From assembly GCA_013399875.1 (NCBI GenBank), contig VXAZ01008272.1, positions 63,825 through 127,824 on the forward strand: a DNA stretch of 64,000 nt. The letters run 5' to 3'. Origin of the DNA: Gymnorhina tibicen (Eukaryota; Chordata; Aves; Passeriformes; Artamidae). Within the stretch, counting starts at the first letter, position 1. The number at the start of each line of letters is the position of its first letter. Shown one piece after another: positions 50,240 to 61,810 of this stretch. A program made the translations under genes and the position numbers. Under the pieces are notes generated by a model. The model saw nothing but the letters and a program-made list of their open reading frames with translations, was not told the origin of the DNA and did no database searches.

Positions 50240-52646
50240 TGCAGTTATTTATTTTACTAAAATGGTTACATATGTTGAAACAAAGAAGAGCAATAGTAAT
50301 AATGTTTGTTTTTCCAATATCATAAATAATTACTGAGTTTTCATTAGCTGTTGGCTCAGCACTGATCATGACTTTCGTTATTTAAAAAAGACACACACAT
50401 AATTCATCAGAATTTGTGTTTTCAGAAAACTCTAAAGCAGCAGTAGAAAAAAAATAAATTAAAGGAAATGGTAACAAGAAATTAGGCCAAGTATTTCTTA
50501 CATTTAAAACCCACTTGATGTGTTTTACAGATTATTCTTGTGCTTTGATCATTGGAAAAGAGAACCATTAACAAGTTGTTTATACAATGGCTTGCCTTCT
50601 CCAGTTTTACTTCAGAGGAGTCCCCAAAAGTACTCTTTTTACATGAAAAATTTTGTTGTTGTTCATACAGACAAAAACACCAAATATTTCTAACAGAAGA
50701 GTTTGTCAAAACCATGAATTTATTGTCACAAAATATTTAATACCAGAATAACTTATAATAGTATGAACAAAAGTGAAGTATTAACTCTCTGCTATTAGTT
50801 ATAAACTCACATTATTATGCCAAAATCCAGTAAAGTATTAAAAATTAATGTCATGGAATCTTAGACATATAATGATGCAAGTCAGTAAAACATACTTCAA
50901 CTGTTCATACAGTCACAACATACATTTCTTGCTTGGCACTTTAAGTCAATGCAAATCAGCAATTTAGAAAACAAAGTAAAAATATATATGTACAAAATAT
51001 TTTCATATCAAATAATTTTCATTGTACACTAAATAAAACCAACAACGTTATGTTACATCAAGAAGTTTCCTAAGAAGTCACACCAAGGCTGATATTTGCA
51101 ATGTGTCTTGACTATTTTAGTGCAACTGAAACAGCCTCTATTTGCAAGTTAGTTACATCATTAGCATAGTCCTGCTTCCATTGATGTGGGAGTTCTGCCA
51201 TTAAACTCAGCAGGAGCAGAACTAAACTCTTGTCTTGTTCATTGATGGCTCACCATAAAGAGAAGCAAGGAAAGAGATAAGCAGGAAAAAACCTGACAGG
51301 ACACCCACAGGAAAAAATCCAAATCCTAGCAACAATCAGCTCTTTTCCAGTTTTCTGTAACTGATTCAGTATAAATTGGTTTTGGCTTTGCCACTGTTTA
51401 TTCAAGCACTGTAAACCTCATTAGACTATTGTTATATGACTTAAGAATAACTTGTACACCTCCAGATAAAATTGAAAAATAAACTTGGTTTTATGATAGT
51501 TATTACACTCAATAGCAGTCAATTTTAGAGACATGACATTTAATACATGGTTTAGTATCTTAAAACCCTCCTGCCTTAAATGCTGAGATTTTTCAATGTT
51601 TCAGTTCCCTTTGTGATTCTTGTTTGGGCTTTGATAGTTTATATTATAGACTTTTCTTACTGAAATGTGAAATGTCAATCAACTGTCCTCATTTATGCAG
51701 TACATACAAAATAAAAATGTTTAAACCACAATAAAGTAATAAGTTCCACCATGGAAACATTTCTGAATGGCACTATAATTTTAGTTTTGTACAAGAAGAA
51801 ACCAATTTTACTTCTATCAAAACTTCAGAAAGTCACTAGTAAAGCTTTAAATTTATAGAAATTCAACTTGAATTTACAGCTAGTCTGGCTAAAACCTTCT
51901 CCACTAGAAATCTTTAAAGAGCAACACAGCTGAGAGCATATGTGTAAGTTCAAAATAATCTGAACAATTAACTTATTTCCTAAATTTGTGTGTTCTAGAG
52001 TATTGCACTTTTCAAAGGAATGATTTTGGTATTTTAATATACTGCATATACAGGTAAGAAACATGCATAACAACCTTATCGTCACTTTGACAAAACATAC
52101 TGTACAATTTTTATAACACTGTTGATTAAAAAAAGAGAGTGAGAATGATGTAACAATTTCATTAAGACTCGTCAATTTGTACAAGTCAAATAAGCACAAC
52201 TCTCCAGGGCCTTCAGCAGTAATGTGTTTAGCCCTCGGCTGCTTAAGCCCACTTGGAATAATATACAAAGTTTAAGCATTATGGCATTGTCATTTTGAGG
52301 CATAACACTGTTGTACTATGCCCACGTTATAGCTTATTTTTTCAAAGCAAGGCACTTACTGTAATAGCAATGCAAACATCTTATGCGCACTTTGATTAAC
52401 ATAAAATAAGTTAATGTTTTGATAAAAACAGGGTTTTTATAATTTACATGACTTTATAGAAGCAATTGAACATTTCATTTAATACAATGAAAACATCTGG
52501 GTCAGAAGGGACCTTAATTTTTTTAACTGACCATTCTGTAAAAGGGGACCTATTTTCCACATTTTCCTCATATCTGTGAATCTGATTTTGCTGAAAACCA
52601 ATCCTGTGAGGAAAACGTCCGTTTGATGTGAAAGAGGACCCATCTC
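50240..52646 (-). other. Probable 3' UTR of the minus-strand gene
   Basis: About 2.4 kb directly after the stop codon at 52649-52647. It is strongly AT-rich, has no plausible coding frames or recognised repeats, and stands out from the GC content of its left neighbour. Candidate polyadenylation signals on the minus strand are AATAAA at the complements of 50719-50724 and 50248-50253; the second, just before composition changes, is taken as the distal end. Many ATTTA words occur, as is common in long vertebrate 3' UTRs. The exact end is inferred; alternative poly-A sites are likely. Confidence 0.5.
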
Positions 52647-52833
52647 TTAAAACTGCTGAACTAATGGCACTTTAACAGTCTTTACTTCTGATATATGTGA
52701 TGATTTCTGAATGATGCAGCTGGTAGTTCCCTGCAGTTTATCCTTCCCCTGGGCAAGGTTCGTTAGGGCCATAGCTGCATTGATCTCCTTCCAGTACGTT
52801 TCATCTTTGCTGGATCCCTTTCTGTTAGCTGCG
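52647..52833 (-). CDS. Terminal coding exon of an unidentified minus-strand gene
   Basis: On the minus strand an acceptor (TTGCTTGAATCTAG) opens an exon that encodes 61 residues to a TAA at 52649-52647, plus one residue split with the previous exon. The peptide is hydrophilic. It contains NRKGSSKDETYWKEINAAM, then ALTNLAQGKDKLQGTTSCII, and ends in VKTVKVPLVQQF. There is no membrane segment, zinc-finger pattern or catalytic motif. The first two bases of the split serine codon (AG) come from the 34-bp exon 112 bp upstream, so the frame continues across the intron. The style suggests the C-terminal tail of a nuclear or cytosolic regulatory protein, but I do not recognise the family and give no symbol. 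Supporting evidence is the splice sites, phase agreement and the long AT-rich sequence that follows. Confidence 0.72.
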
Positions 52834-52945
52834 CTAGATTCAAGCAATAACAAATATTTACACACACATCTTACATAGTTACATGGTATCAGGAAGACTG
52901 TAATAACAGCAATAGTTTTGGAAAACTGTGAAATCCCTTACTCAC

Positions 52946-52979
52946 CTTTCACACTTATTTGGTCCATTCTCCAGATTTT
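52946..52979 (-). CDS. 34-bp internal exon of the same minus-strand gene
   Basis: The minus strand reads CCTGTTTTCAG, then 34 exon bases, then a consensus donor (GTGAGTAAG). The pyrimidine-rich acceptor and strong donor are both close to ideal. Two bases complete an upstream codon, ten codons follow (NLENGPNKCE), and the last two bases (AG) join the first base of the terminal exon to make serine. The intron to the terminal exon is only 112 bp (52834-52945). Such a short exon could be alternatively spliced: its length is not a multiple of three, so skipping it would shift the reading frame of the terminal exon. The preceding exon must end with one base of a split codon; I could not place it with confidence. 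Confidence 0.68.
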
Positions 52980-55900
52980 CTGAAAACAGGAAAAAAAAGT
53001 CTATTTTATTTTAATAGTTTTAAAAGCAAGCATGTTCAGGGAATAGGCATATTGAAAAATAACACAAGGTTCATTCCAAAATTGATACCAGATTTAAAAT
53101 AAAATCTTTGCTTTGACACATACAGAGGACCAGCTTCATGCAGGCATCTGCCTGGAGAAAGCTACACTGAAGGTGTAGCTGTTCCTGAAGGTTCACCTAC
53201 ATTTTTCAGGGTAATAGAGCAGTGTTTCAAAACATAAATACCAAAGACATAAGGATTTGCAAAACCTAAAAATAAAAATCAGCTTCACTGCCCTTCAGTG
53301 AATGCCTTCCAGTATGCACTAAAAATAGGACTCTCACCCATGCACACATGATGTGTGTGGGTTTTAATGTGCCCCTTGCCCAAGCAGTGCCTCAGTCACA
53401 GAGGCAGCTGAGAGGAACACAAGTAACAAGCACACATGGTTAACAGCCCTCAAAGATGAAATTGCATCACAGCCATAAACTGCACTTCCTCATGAAGAGT
53501 CATATTTGTTCATTCACTAAGTCCTCACGTCCCAGAGAAGCCAGAAATATTTACCAGGCAGAAATGTGTAAGCTTTATTCAGTGGGTTTGCTATGCTGAC
53601 ACAGAAATACATTCTCAAGGAGCAAGAAGCTGATGCCCAACTGCAATACCTATGCAAAACAAGTCAAACCAAAGAAACAACAACAGCATGAGCACTAATG
53701 GCTACAAGACCCAAAAAGCTTCTAAACACAACATAAATCTCATAAGATAATGCACATCTGTGAGGCCAGATTCCCAAATACAAATCAACCTTTTGCTAGA
53801 TGTGCTAGATGCACATTATTAATGAAAAGTTGACCTTGTCTTTAAATAGAGCTTCCAGTGGAATAACCCTTGGTAGCCCTCCACTTAGGAGCAACCTTGC
53901 CCACCACAGCCAGCAGCCCATTGTCTCCTACAAGGGCTCCTAATAATTCAGCTCAGCTGCACTGCACAGTACTTGGAAGTGACTGCTGGAGAGCACAGTC
54001 CCACTAAAGAAATGCAGGAAGGCCAGCGATAATTTCAGAGATCAGCTGTTTGCCAAACTGTTTGATCTAGCAGGCCTCCATCCTTTTGCAAAACAGCTTT
54101 ATAAATAAATGTTCACAGGTGACCAAGGTTTAAGTTTTGTTCCAAAAGCACACGTCTTAAGTCAGTATCTCTTAAGGTCTCCTAGATCAATGCTTGAATG
54201 GGATTCAAGAGGGGAAGTCCAGCCTATGCAGATGACAAGGAACCAAGGAAAAAACAAACATTTGATCCAGAAAGAGGTACTGAGTGACACAAAAATTCTC
54301 ATTCTTCATGCTGTACTTGGCTATGAAGAATTCTTCAGCCCTGCTTCATTGTTTTTTTAATTAGAGACAATTTTTGAGAAGAGGTTTAGGACTGAATAGG
54401 TCATTAGGTATAGAAATGGAAATGGCAAGTAATAGAGAACATCATTGCCAGAGCAAACCTGGATATAAATATACCTCTCTCAGGCATCTGTCAGTTTCTT
54501 TTGCTGTTGGAAAATATTTCCTATGAACAAAAAAATTGCTTGTACAAACTTCTGAGCGAAGTAGGTGTGAATGGTGACACACATTCCAATTCCAGCGTTT
54601 ATTTGAAGGAGTATTTGCAAATATTTTTTACTGGTATTTAGCCAGCTCTGAAAGAAAGCATCTTGCCCATGGTATATAAAAGCAGTAGCAAAGCTAAAAA
54701 ATAAAATCCAGGAGGAAAGAGCTGCCCATTCTTTAATGTTGCTGAAGATTTTTCCTGAATCACACATATTTTCTTATTCTTTTCAGATTTTATGTTTTTT
54801 CAAACAAGTAATTTATGTCAAAGAAACTCAAAACTGCGTTACAATAAAACCATCACTGATAATCTGCAAAAGTTCTTGCTAATAAATGCTCTAAAATCAT
54901 GTTAGTACAATGAAGTCTGAAAATCTATCATTTCAAAGCACAGGCCTCCTTTTTCTTGCTAAAAATCCTTTTCTGCTATACCAAACCCCTGACAGCATAT
55001 CCCAGTTTGCACTATCACAGCATACAAGCAGCTGCCATGTGTCTGAACAGCCCTTAGCAAAGGAAGTAAGTATTACCATCTCTTTTTGGTTGGGGATAAC
55101 CACAGTGAGAGAGACAAAGAGCTTTCCTTATGCTCTCCTTGACATCTTGCCAGTCAAACCAACCTGATGTGACTCAAAGCAAAAGTGGGGTTCACTTCAC
55201 ATGCCACGAATCTGCCACCTAAGTCATGTATCTTTGTATCTTTACTTGTCCAGACTCCATTCATAAACAACAGAGATGTCCTCCAAGAAGTGGTTTCAGC
55301 AATTCTTTTTAACACTGCAATCCAGTGTCCCTGAGGGCTGCTGCAAAGCCAAATCTCTAGGTTCTGTTCTATGGCCCCTTCCTCACACTTTTGTCCTTCG
55401 ACAAAATAAAATTATCATCCATGTGGATATGTTGAGAGCTGGATGAGGGGAGGACCATACCTCTCATAGATATTCATATGAGATCCATATGAATCCATAT
55501 CTGTATTTACAGAGAGAGATTTAGTACACTGCTAATCTAACTACAGCCTTAATGACTTAGCTCAGCCTGGAAGAAATGCAGGCTGGTCATGTCTGGCTCT
55601 TCACTGACCACAGAAAGAACATAGATGGCAAAATGTTATCAAAAGTATAAAAAAAATCCCCCAAATAGTGAGTCTTACCCAATATTTTGCTCTTTCTTCA
55701 TCTTTTGTAATCTATCTGCTCTGCCCCCGACTACTAATTAAAGATTTTGATAATTGAAGTTTTTGATATTTGAGGTATCTGCACAAGAATTGCAAAGTAT
55801 ATTTCAACTGCAAAAGCAACATTTTTGTGATTTTGCTTCATGAAAATAATCAAAGAACTTCACTCTCAAAATGGAAAGTGTTCAGTTTCTTGACCATCAC

Positions 55901-58514
55901 ACACCACGTTCCCAGATTTTATCTCTGAGGCAATAAGGAAATGGCACTGGGGCTGGGTAACCTCTCTGACAATGGGGATGGAATGAATGGAAAAACGATG
56001 GAGCATACTGAATCTCACTGAGTAGCTTCAGCTGAGGACTCGCCCCAGAGCAAGTTCTGATGGGCACTCCACTCATGACCCTCTCTCTACTACATGAGAA
56101 GCAGCACTTTACCAGCCTCGAGGTACCAAGGTTGCACCAGAGCTGTTCTCTCCAAGCACTGTGGTTACCTTTAATCTCACACACCTTTGGTGGCAGCACC
56201 TCTGGTCTCCTCTTAAAGAGTGTGGCTCTCTCAGTAGTTGGACCAAGGCAGGCTGGCACACAAATTTAAACTCCTACAGACTTGCCAAAGAACTTGCAAA
56301 GATCAGTGTGTCAAGTGACTCTAGGGAAAGCCAACGCTGATGAATTATTTTACTCCACACCGTTCCCAAGACTCATTTGATAGGTTAAACAATTATGTTT
56401 ACCCTACTACATACAGCCATAAATACATTTCAACAGCATACAACTGGCCAGCACAAATAATTTTCCTAAACAAACAACAGTAGTGTTCAATAGCATATTT
56501 AGTAATTGAAACCAGAAGAAGCTGCTGCTGAAGGTGTTTTGTAGTGTCTCAGAAAGGATTATGCTTCTTGTCAAAGGATGGTGGCAGGCTTTCAACACAT
56601 AGTGAGATCGTATAATAAATCTATTTAATATTAAACATCAGAAATAACTTTTTGCTACAGGTTTGGCAATCACTTAAAACAGTGGTCATTTGTTCTGTAA
56701 CCAGAAAGTTTTAAACACTGTGAAAATGGAAACTCAACCATTTAAAATTAGGGGTTGTCATTTATACCTCACTTTCTGGTGCTTCATTCTGCTCCCAGTT
56801 GCAAGCATCCAGAGAATCAGCTTTTGCCTAGCCAAGAATGTCTCATTCTGCTCTCAACATCCGCCCAAAGAAAGCAGCAAGGCGGGATATTTGTTCCGTC
56901 TTGTTTATAATAGGAAGTCACTATAAATCACCTACCAATGGAATCCTGTATACCTTTCCATTAGTATGAGTTTTCAGTATACAGTTTACTGTAGGACATA
57001 GTGCCAAGAGTGTAGACACCAGACAATACCAGCTTTGTGATACAGCATGGTATTTTTTAGGACTCACATGATTAATAATATACATGGCATCTTTTTTTAC
57101 CATGAAATTTCCTCATAAATATTAACTGGCTGATCCTGACAACTCTCTTGCAAGGTAGGCTGCAGTCCCATTTTAGCAGAGATTGAAAAGAGTCTCAAAA
57201 ATCCAAAGACAAAATACTGCCTAGGCAATGGTTTGACCGTTTCAAAAGCATTTAAAAACAGAATTTTCCAGGATTTCTCTTATATTTAAAATGTTTTCCT
57301 TTGTTCTTCTACTATCAGAAAGGACGAGCCAAAGAAAATGAACCCCAGGGTTCTTGCAGGCAAACCATACTTAAAACTGCTTGATAGCATCACACACCTC
57401 TAATTTACTATGCACGAAGGCTGTCAGGCTACACAGAGCTTGCAGCACATCCAGATATTTCAGAACAATTCAGACCCTTACTGCTCGCTGCACCCAGACT
57501 CATAACTTTTATAAACTTGGACAACTTCAGGGGTGTGCTATATAATGTTAATTACGGTTACATTTTATCCTTTGGATATAAGAATTCTGACCTAAGAATA
57601 TCATGTGTGCGGTGATGAACTAACTTCACCCAAGGCCCTGCTGGGAACAGCGAAGGCAAGACTGACCCCTTACGCGGCACCAAGCAGCCTCCACATTGCT
57701 CCCCCACTCACTGTGGTATCCGGCTCAAGCTGAGCCACAGTAACTGGCTTAAACCCTGCTTTGTGTTATCAGGTAACACTGACAAAGCAGAGATGGCTTG
57801 GAACCACCAGGGGAAAGAATGTGTGAATGAGGGAATGAGACAGAGAGGGAAGGGTACAGAACATTATGTAGTGGGGAAAAAATGGGCAAGCAAGTCAAGA
57901 CACAGTAGGTCAGTCTCACGTGACCGTCATATTTTTTGAAGCTACTTAAACACATACAGATTCCTGATGAATTACACATCTTCTAGTCTAGCTTAAAATG
58001 GAGGAGAAAAAAAAAGAACCGCTGGCCTCAAATGGTGAACACTATAAAACATTTGTTGGTTCAATAAAAGGTCCTGTATAACTTATCTTCATTTTAAAAC
58101 TGGCAGCATTATTCAGTTGTTTCTCTCACTGCCTCTCCTGAACTTTCTTTTGTTGGTTTTGGAGACTCTGGCTTAACATGTGTTGACCAGCATTTTCAAA
58201 ACAAGCAAGAAGAGGAAAAAGAAGGAGAAACAGGAAATAAACTGGGGCAGCTGAAAGAAAAATGAACATTACATGTGTGAGTAAATTAGTGGTGAGATGA
58301 GGTATTTCTGTGGGTCATATACTCACACACACCTTGACTCCAGTATTTTCCAAACCACCATTTCAAGGCACGTAAGACTTTCAGATCTCTATTTCTCCAA
58401 CAAGAAAGCTAGGTTAATTTGAGTTAATATTCCTGTGCTCTTCTGCACTGACACAGCTCCTTTACCCTGAAGGATCCCAAACTAAACCATGAATCACACA
58501 ACACCACTAATATT
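52980..58514. other. Probable intronic sequence of the minus-strand gene
   Basis: If the gene's earlier exons lie at higher coordinates, this is intron. Weak exon-like candidates on the minus strand are 55679-55733 and 58109-58171. No mobile element was recognised. No CpG-rich promoter-like region is present, so the 5' end is expected beyond the window. Confidence 0.35.
55472..55494. repeat. Perfect inverted repeat ATTCATATG / CATATGAAT
   Basis: Nine-base arms at 55472-55480 and 55486-55494 are exact reverse complements around a five-base spacer (AGATC). A further partial copy (GAATCCATAT) follows, so the palindrome probably arose from a small local duplication. Confidence 0.9.
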
Positions 58515-58610
58515 CACCCACATCTGGGGAGAGAACGTGGCTTAGCCCAGGCTGCTCAGCAATCCAAGGGAGGGTAAACTGTAGCCCAGAGCAGCAGGCC
58601 AGGCCCTTTG
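58515..58610. repeat. Possible MIR-like SINE fragment
   Basis: 'gtggcttagcccaggctgctcagcaatcc' resembles the MIR-type phrase 'tgacttgcccaaggtcactcagcaagtc', followed by a diverged 'ggagggtaaactgtagcccaga'. Short, old and uncertain. Confidence 0.3.
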
Positions 58611-60662
58611 CTCTTATAAAAAATGTCATTTAATCTTGGTGCAAAGACTGTAGCATCTTTTCAAAACAAGAAAACCTCAGCTTCTCTAGCTTGAATTGGA
58701 GAAAGCAGGAGCTGGCCATCCCATATTTACACTTGCAGGCTCCCGTTTTGAGCCTGATGTAAACAGACAAATGAGTTTGTAAACATGGACACTGCTCAGC
58801 CAGCGACCCACACTACCACAGGCTTTCTACACACAGACAGGACTCATCCCACCCAGCACTGAAACTCCTAAAACCCTTTTCCTTTTGCACCATCCTCCCA
58901 GTTTCCTCAGGGACAGTAGACCTATTAAGGATGAATTATGGAGAAGTGCAGACAGGAAAGCTCATGCTGGAAGAGACTCCAAACCGCAGAGTCTCTTACA
59001 GAAATATTCCCCAAACACGCCCCGGTGGCTGATCTCCTGCAGACCCCAGGCCACCTCCACATGGGATCCATTCACTGTTGTCCCTTGTGAGGCCACTCTT
59101 GCCCAATGCAGGTCCTGGACTGGGAAGGTCCATGTGAAACCATCTGCTTGGGGCTGGCAGCACTCATGCAGCAGAACCTTTGAGTGGAGGAATGAAAGTT
59201 CCTGTTGGAGTTTCAGGTGACCTGTGGCTGCAGACACAGCATGGCAGTGTGACCTGGGAGAGTGCATGATACCAATCACAGCTGGTCCAGTCTCAGGGGT
59301 GTACTGGATTTCTACTGACAAAGATTTATTACCATGTCCTTTAGATGGGTGGGAGGAGGAAAGCTGCCAGAAACTTGCAGGAATGAGCTCTGGGCCCAGG
59401 CTCTAGAGAAAGCTCCTTTTCAGCAAAGCTTTATTTTACCACTGCTCTCTTTCTTTCAGGAGGAGGTTACAGAGCAGCTTGTAATGAAGTCAACCCCACA
59501 ACCCTGTTACCTCACTCTTTGGCTGCACAGGGACACCAAGTATAACAACTGACCTGTCATCAGCTGTTACGTCCTTTCAGATGAACAAACTGCATAATGA
59601 CAATTTATGTTCACAGTGACCGCTGGAGTGAATATTTTTCCCTGTTCACCCAGTGGGTTTTTTTCCAGGAACAGCTATAGCCCTGGTCTGACATCTTCTA
59701 TTAAGATCCATACAGTGCCAGTGTTAGAAACATCCCTTTGCCATCATGCCCTAGACCAAACCTTTCCTGTGAAAACATTTCATTGCAATTTGTTTCTTGC
59801 ATCAAACTTCACATATAAGCTTTAACAGTGAAGGACTGCTACCACTCAAGTTTTTTCCTGAATACCTGAGAACCTGAAGATATTTTTACCTTGTGCAGCC
59901 TGGAGCCTGTTGCAGTGGGAGTAGGCATCTAATTACATTTTAATACATGTGATTTTTATAAAATGAGTGCACATGCCCACAGAGACTGTGATAGGTGTAT
60001 TTTATAAATCATAAAAGAGAACTGAGTTTGCAAGTGTGTATTAATATTTGCATTAATAAGTGCACTGAAAGCCCCACATAATAGCAGGCATGGTGCAAAT
60101 GGTCTTACAGTCTTGAACTATGCACGTGAACGTAAGAATTTATGAGTTAGCAAAATAGATAAAAACCTGGTGTAAATCACTTCATTGTTCAGTTACAGAT
60201 GACTCTAAATTTCCTCTGACCAGTGACAGTGTGTTCTCCTTGGTGAGATTCAGGCTGTGAGACTTGTTTTCTTAGCCAGACCTTAGCAGAGCCTAAAATG
60301 GGAGCTGGGGCTGTGAGTGCTGAGGTGAGCTGTTAACAAACTGATGGTTATACGGTTTTATTTTCTTTCCATGTTTGCTGCAGAGCTGACTGAAATAAAA
60401 TTTTTTCTCATTGAGTTGGCATGTTTCTCCTTGAGTCGTGCAATGTTGTCAGATTCCTTGGTGATAGTCTCCCACATGCATTTCAGAATGCATAAAGGAA
60501 CATCTGACCTAGGCTTTTGTGTGTGTGTGTGTTATTTGGGAAGGGAGTTACAACATGTGCTGTGCTGACTCATCAGATGAAGTGGTTTGCCCTTCTGTTG
60601 CAAACCGTTAGGGGTTAACATTGAAAACCATGTTAGGCAGCAGGTAAGGGGGAGGCTGAAAT
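58611..60662. other. Gene-poor stretch with overlapping open frames
   Basis: Between about 58885 and 59406 there are open frames of more than 110 codons on both strands in a locally GC-richer patch. No domain is recognised on either strand and no good exon borders were found. The rest carries no recognised feature; a short GT run lies near 60520-60531. Confidence 0.4.
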
Positions 60663-60704
60663 AAAGAAAAGAGGAGAAAGGAGAAGGGGAAGAGAAAAAA
60701 GAAA
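60663..60704 (+). repeat. Homopurine (GA-rich) tract
   Basis: Forty-two consecutive purines, continuing after one T with purines to about 60716. Tracts like this can form triplex DNA or act as purine-rich splicing enhancers; here it precedes an ATG-headed open segment that ends at a strong donor sequence. Confidence 0.9.
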
Positions 60705-60716
60705 TAAAGGAAGGAG

Positions 60717-61560
60717 TATGGGAGATGTTACAAAAAAAGAAAATGACAAAATGGCAAATGAAGATTCTCCAGGAAAAAGAAGAGTAAGTAATATGAAGGG
60801 AGAAAACATACCACTATGTCATTTTTCTTTATTCCTAATACAAAAATATTCTTTTCCCACCCAGGAAAGTTGCTGTTGTGCAGGCAGGCACGTTCAGTCT
60901 TTCACTCTGGATCTAAAGAGTTTAATTGGGAGCTCTTAAAGACTAAAATAAGGCTTTAAAAATAAAAAGCTGAAGTCAAATGCAGCCAGGGTAAGCACTA
61001 TTACACTCCAGCATGATTGTTTTTCATTAAAAAAGAAGGGTGAAAGGGAGGGTTTCAAAGCCATATTTCAACCCTAGGCTGACATGACAGCAGTAAAATC
61101 TGATTTTGTTATGCTAGTTGGCTGTGGGTTTGGGAGCAGACCCTATATATGCAGTGTAATGTTATGATATGAATGCATGCACACAGGATATTTTCAGAAG
61201 CCTCTTGCAGAATTTAGAGGAACGTGCCACCCATTCCTGCGGCCCCGCTTGCAGGAGCCAGCTCCTCTCCTGCTCTTGGGAGCCAAGCAGGCTCAGACAT
61301 GGCATATGCTGTACAAAGACAATTTAAATTACAAGGTGCTGTATTTTCAGGCAAGTGGAGGAACTTCTTAGTGAATGCCAGAACTGATTTCCATGGTGTG
61401 TTTAGCCAGAAGCATGGAGTAAAGAATGGGTAAGTCTATCTGAGAGACAAAATTCAGTTTCTTTCACTTGCCTGTAAGTAAAGAACTGACAAATATGGTC
61501 TCTTTAAACATAGTTTCTTCCATCCACTGCATGGGGTACTGAAGTGTGCACAATACTTCC
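60717..61560. other. Splice-flanked open segments, no established gene
   Basis: The segment 60718-60783 starts with ATG and ends at a GTAAGT donor. A second stretch, 61351-61429, is bounded by TATTTTCAG and GTAAGTCT and has one open frame. Their phases do not join directly, so they are not called as exons of one gene. Confidence 0.35.
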
Positions 61561-61810
61561 CACAGAATCCCAGAATAACCTGAGCTGAATTCACAAGAAT
61601 CATCAAAGTCCAACTCCCGGCCCTGCACAGGACAGCCCCAAGAATTGCACCGTGAGCCTGAGAGCATTGTCCAAATGCTTCTGGAACTTCAGCAGGCTTG
61701 GTGTGGTGACCACTTCCCTGGGGAGCCTGTTCCAGTGCCCAAACACCTTCTGGGTGAAGAACCTTTTCCTAATATCCAACCTTAACCACCCCGACACATG
61801 TGCAAATACT
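61561..61810 (-). mobile_element. CR1 LINE 3' end, inverted
   Basis: The plus strand starts with a CR1 terminus ('cacagaatcccagaataacc') and continues through reversed CR1 tail and C-terminal coding sequence. The minus-strand frame gives a CR1-like sequence: IRKRFFTQKVFGHWNRLPRE, then VVTTPSLLKFQKHLDNALRL. The terminal octamers are of the ATTCTGTG type, as in the copy ending at 48274. Similarity fades near 61800-61810. It is a short, inactive 5'-truncated copy. Confidence 0.92.

Noticed and set aside
58962..59321. 119-codon minus-strand frame with an overlapping 111-codon plus-strand frame
   Set aside because: Open frames on both strands in a GC-richer patch suggest low stop density rather than coding; no domain or exon borders were found.
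60718..61429. Two-exon plus-strand gene joining 60718-60783 to 61351-61429
   Set aside because: The first segment ends in phase 0, and the second has a stop after six codons in that phase, so they cannot be joined as one frame.
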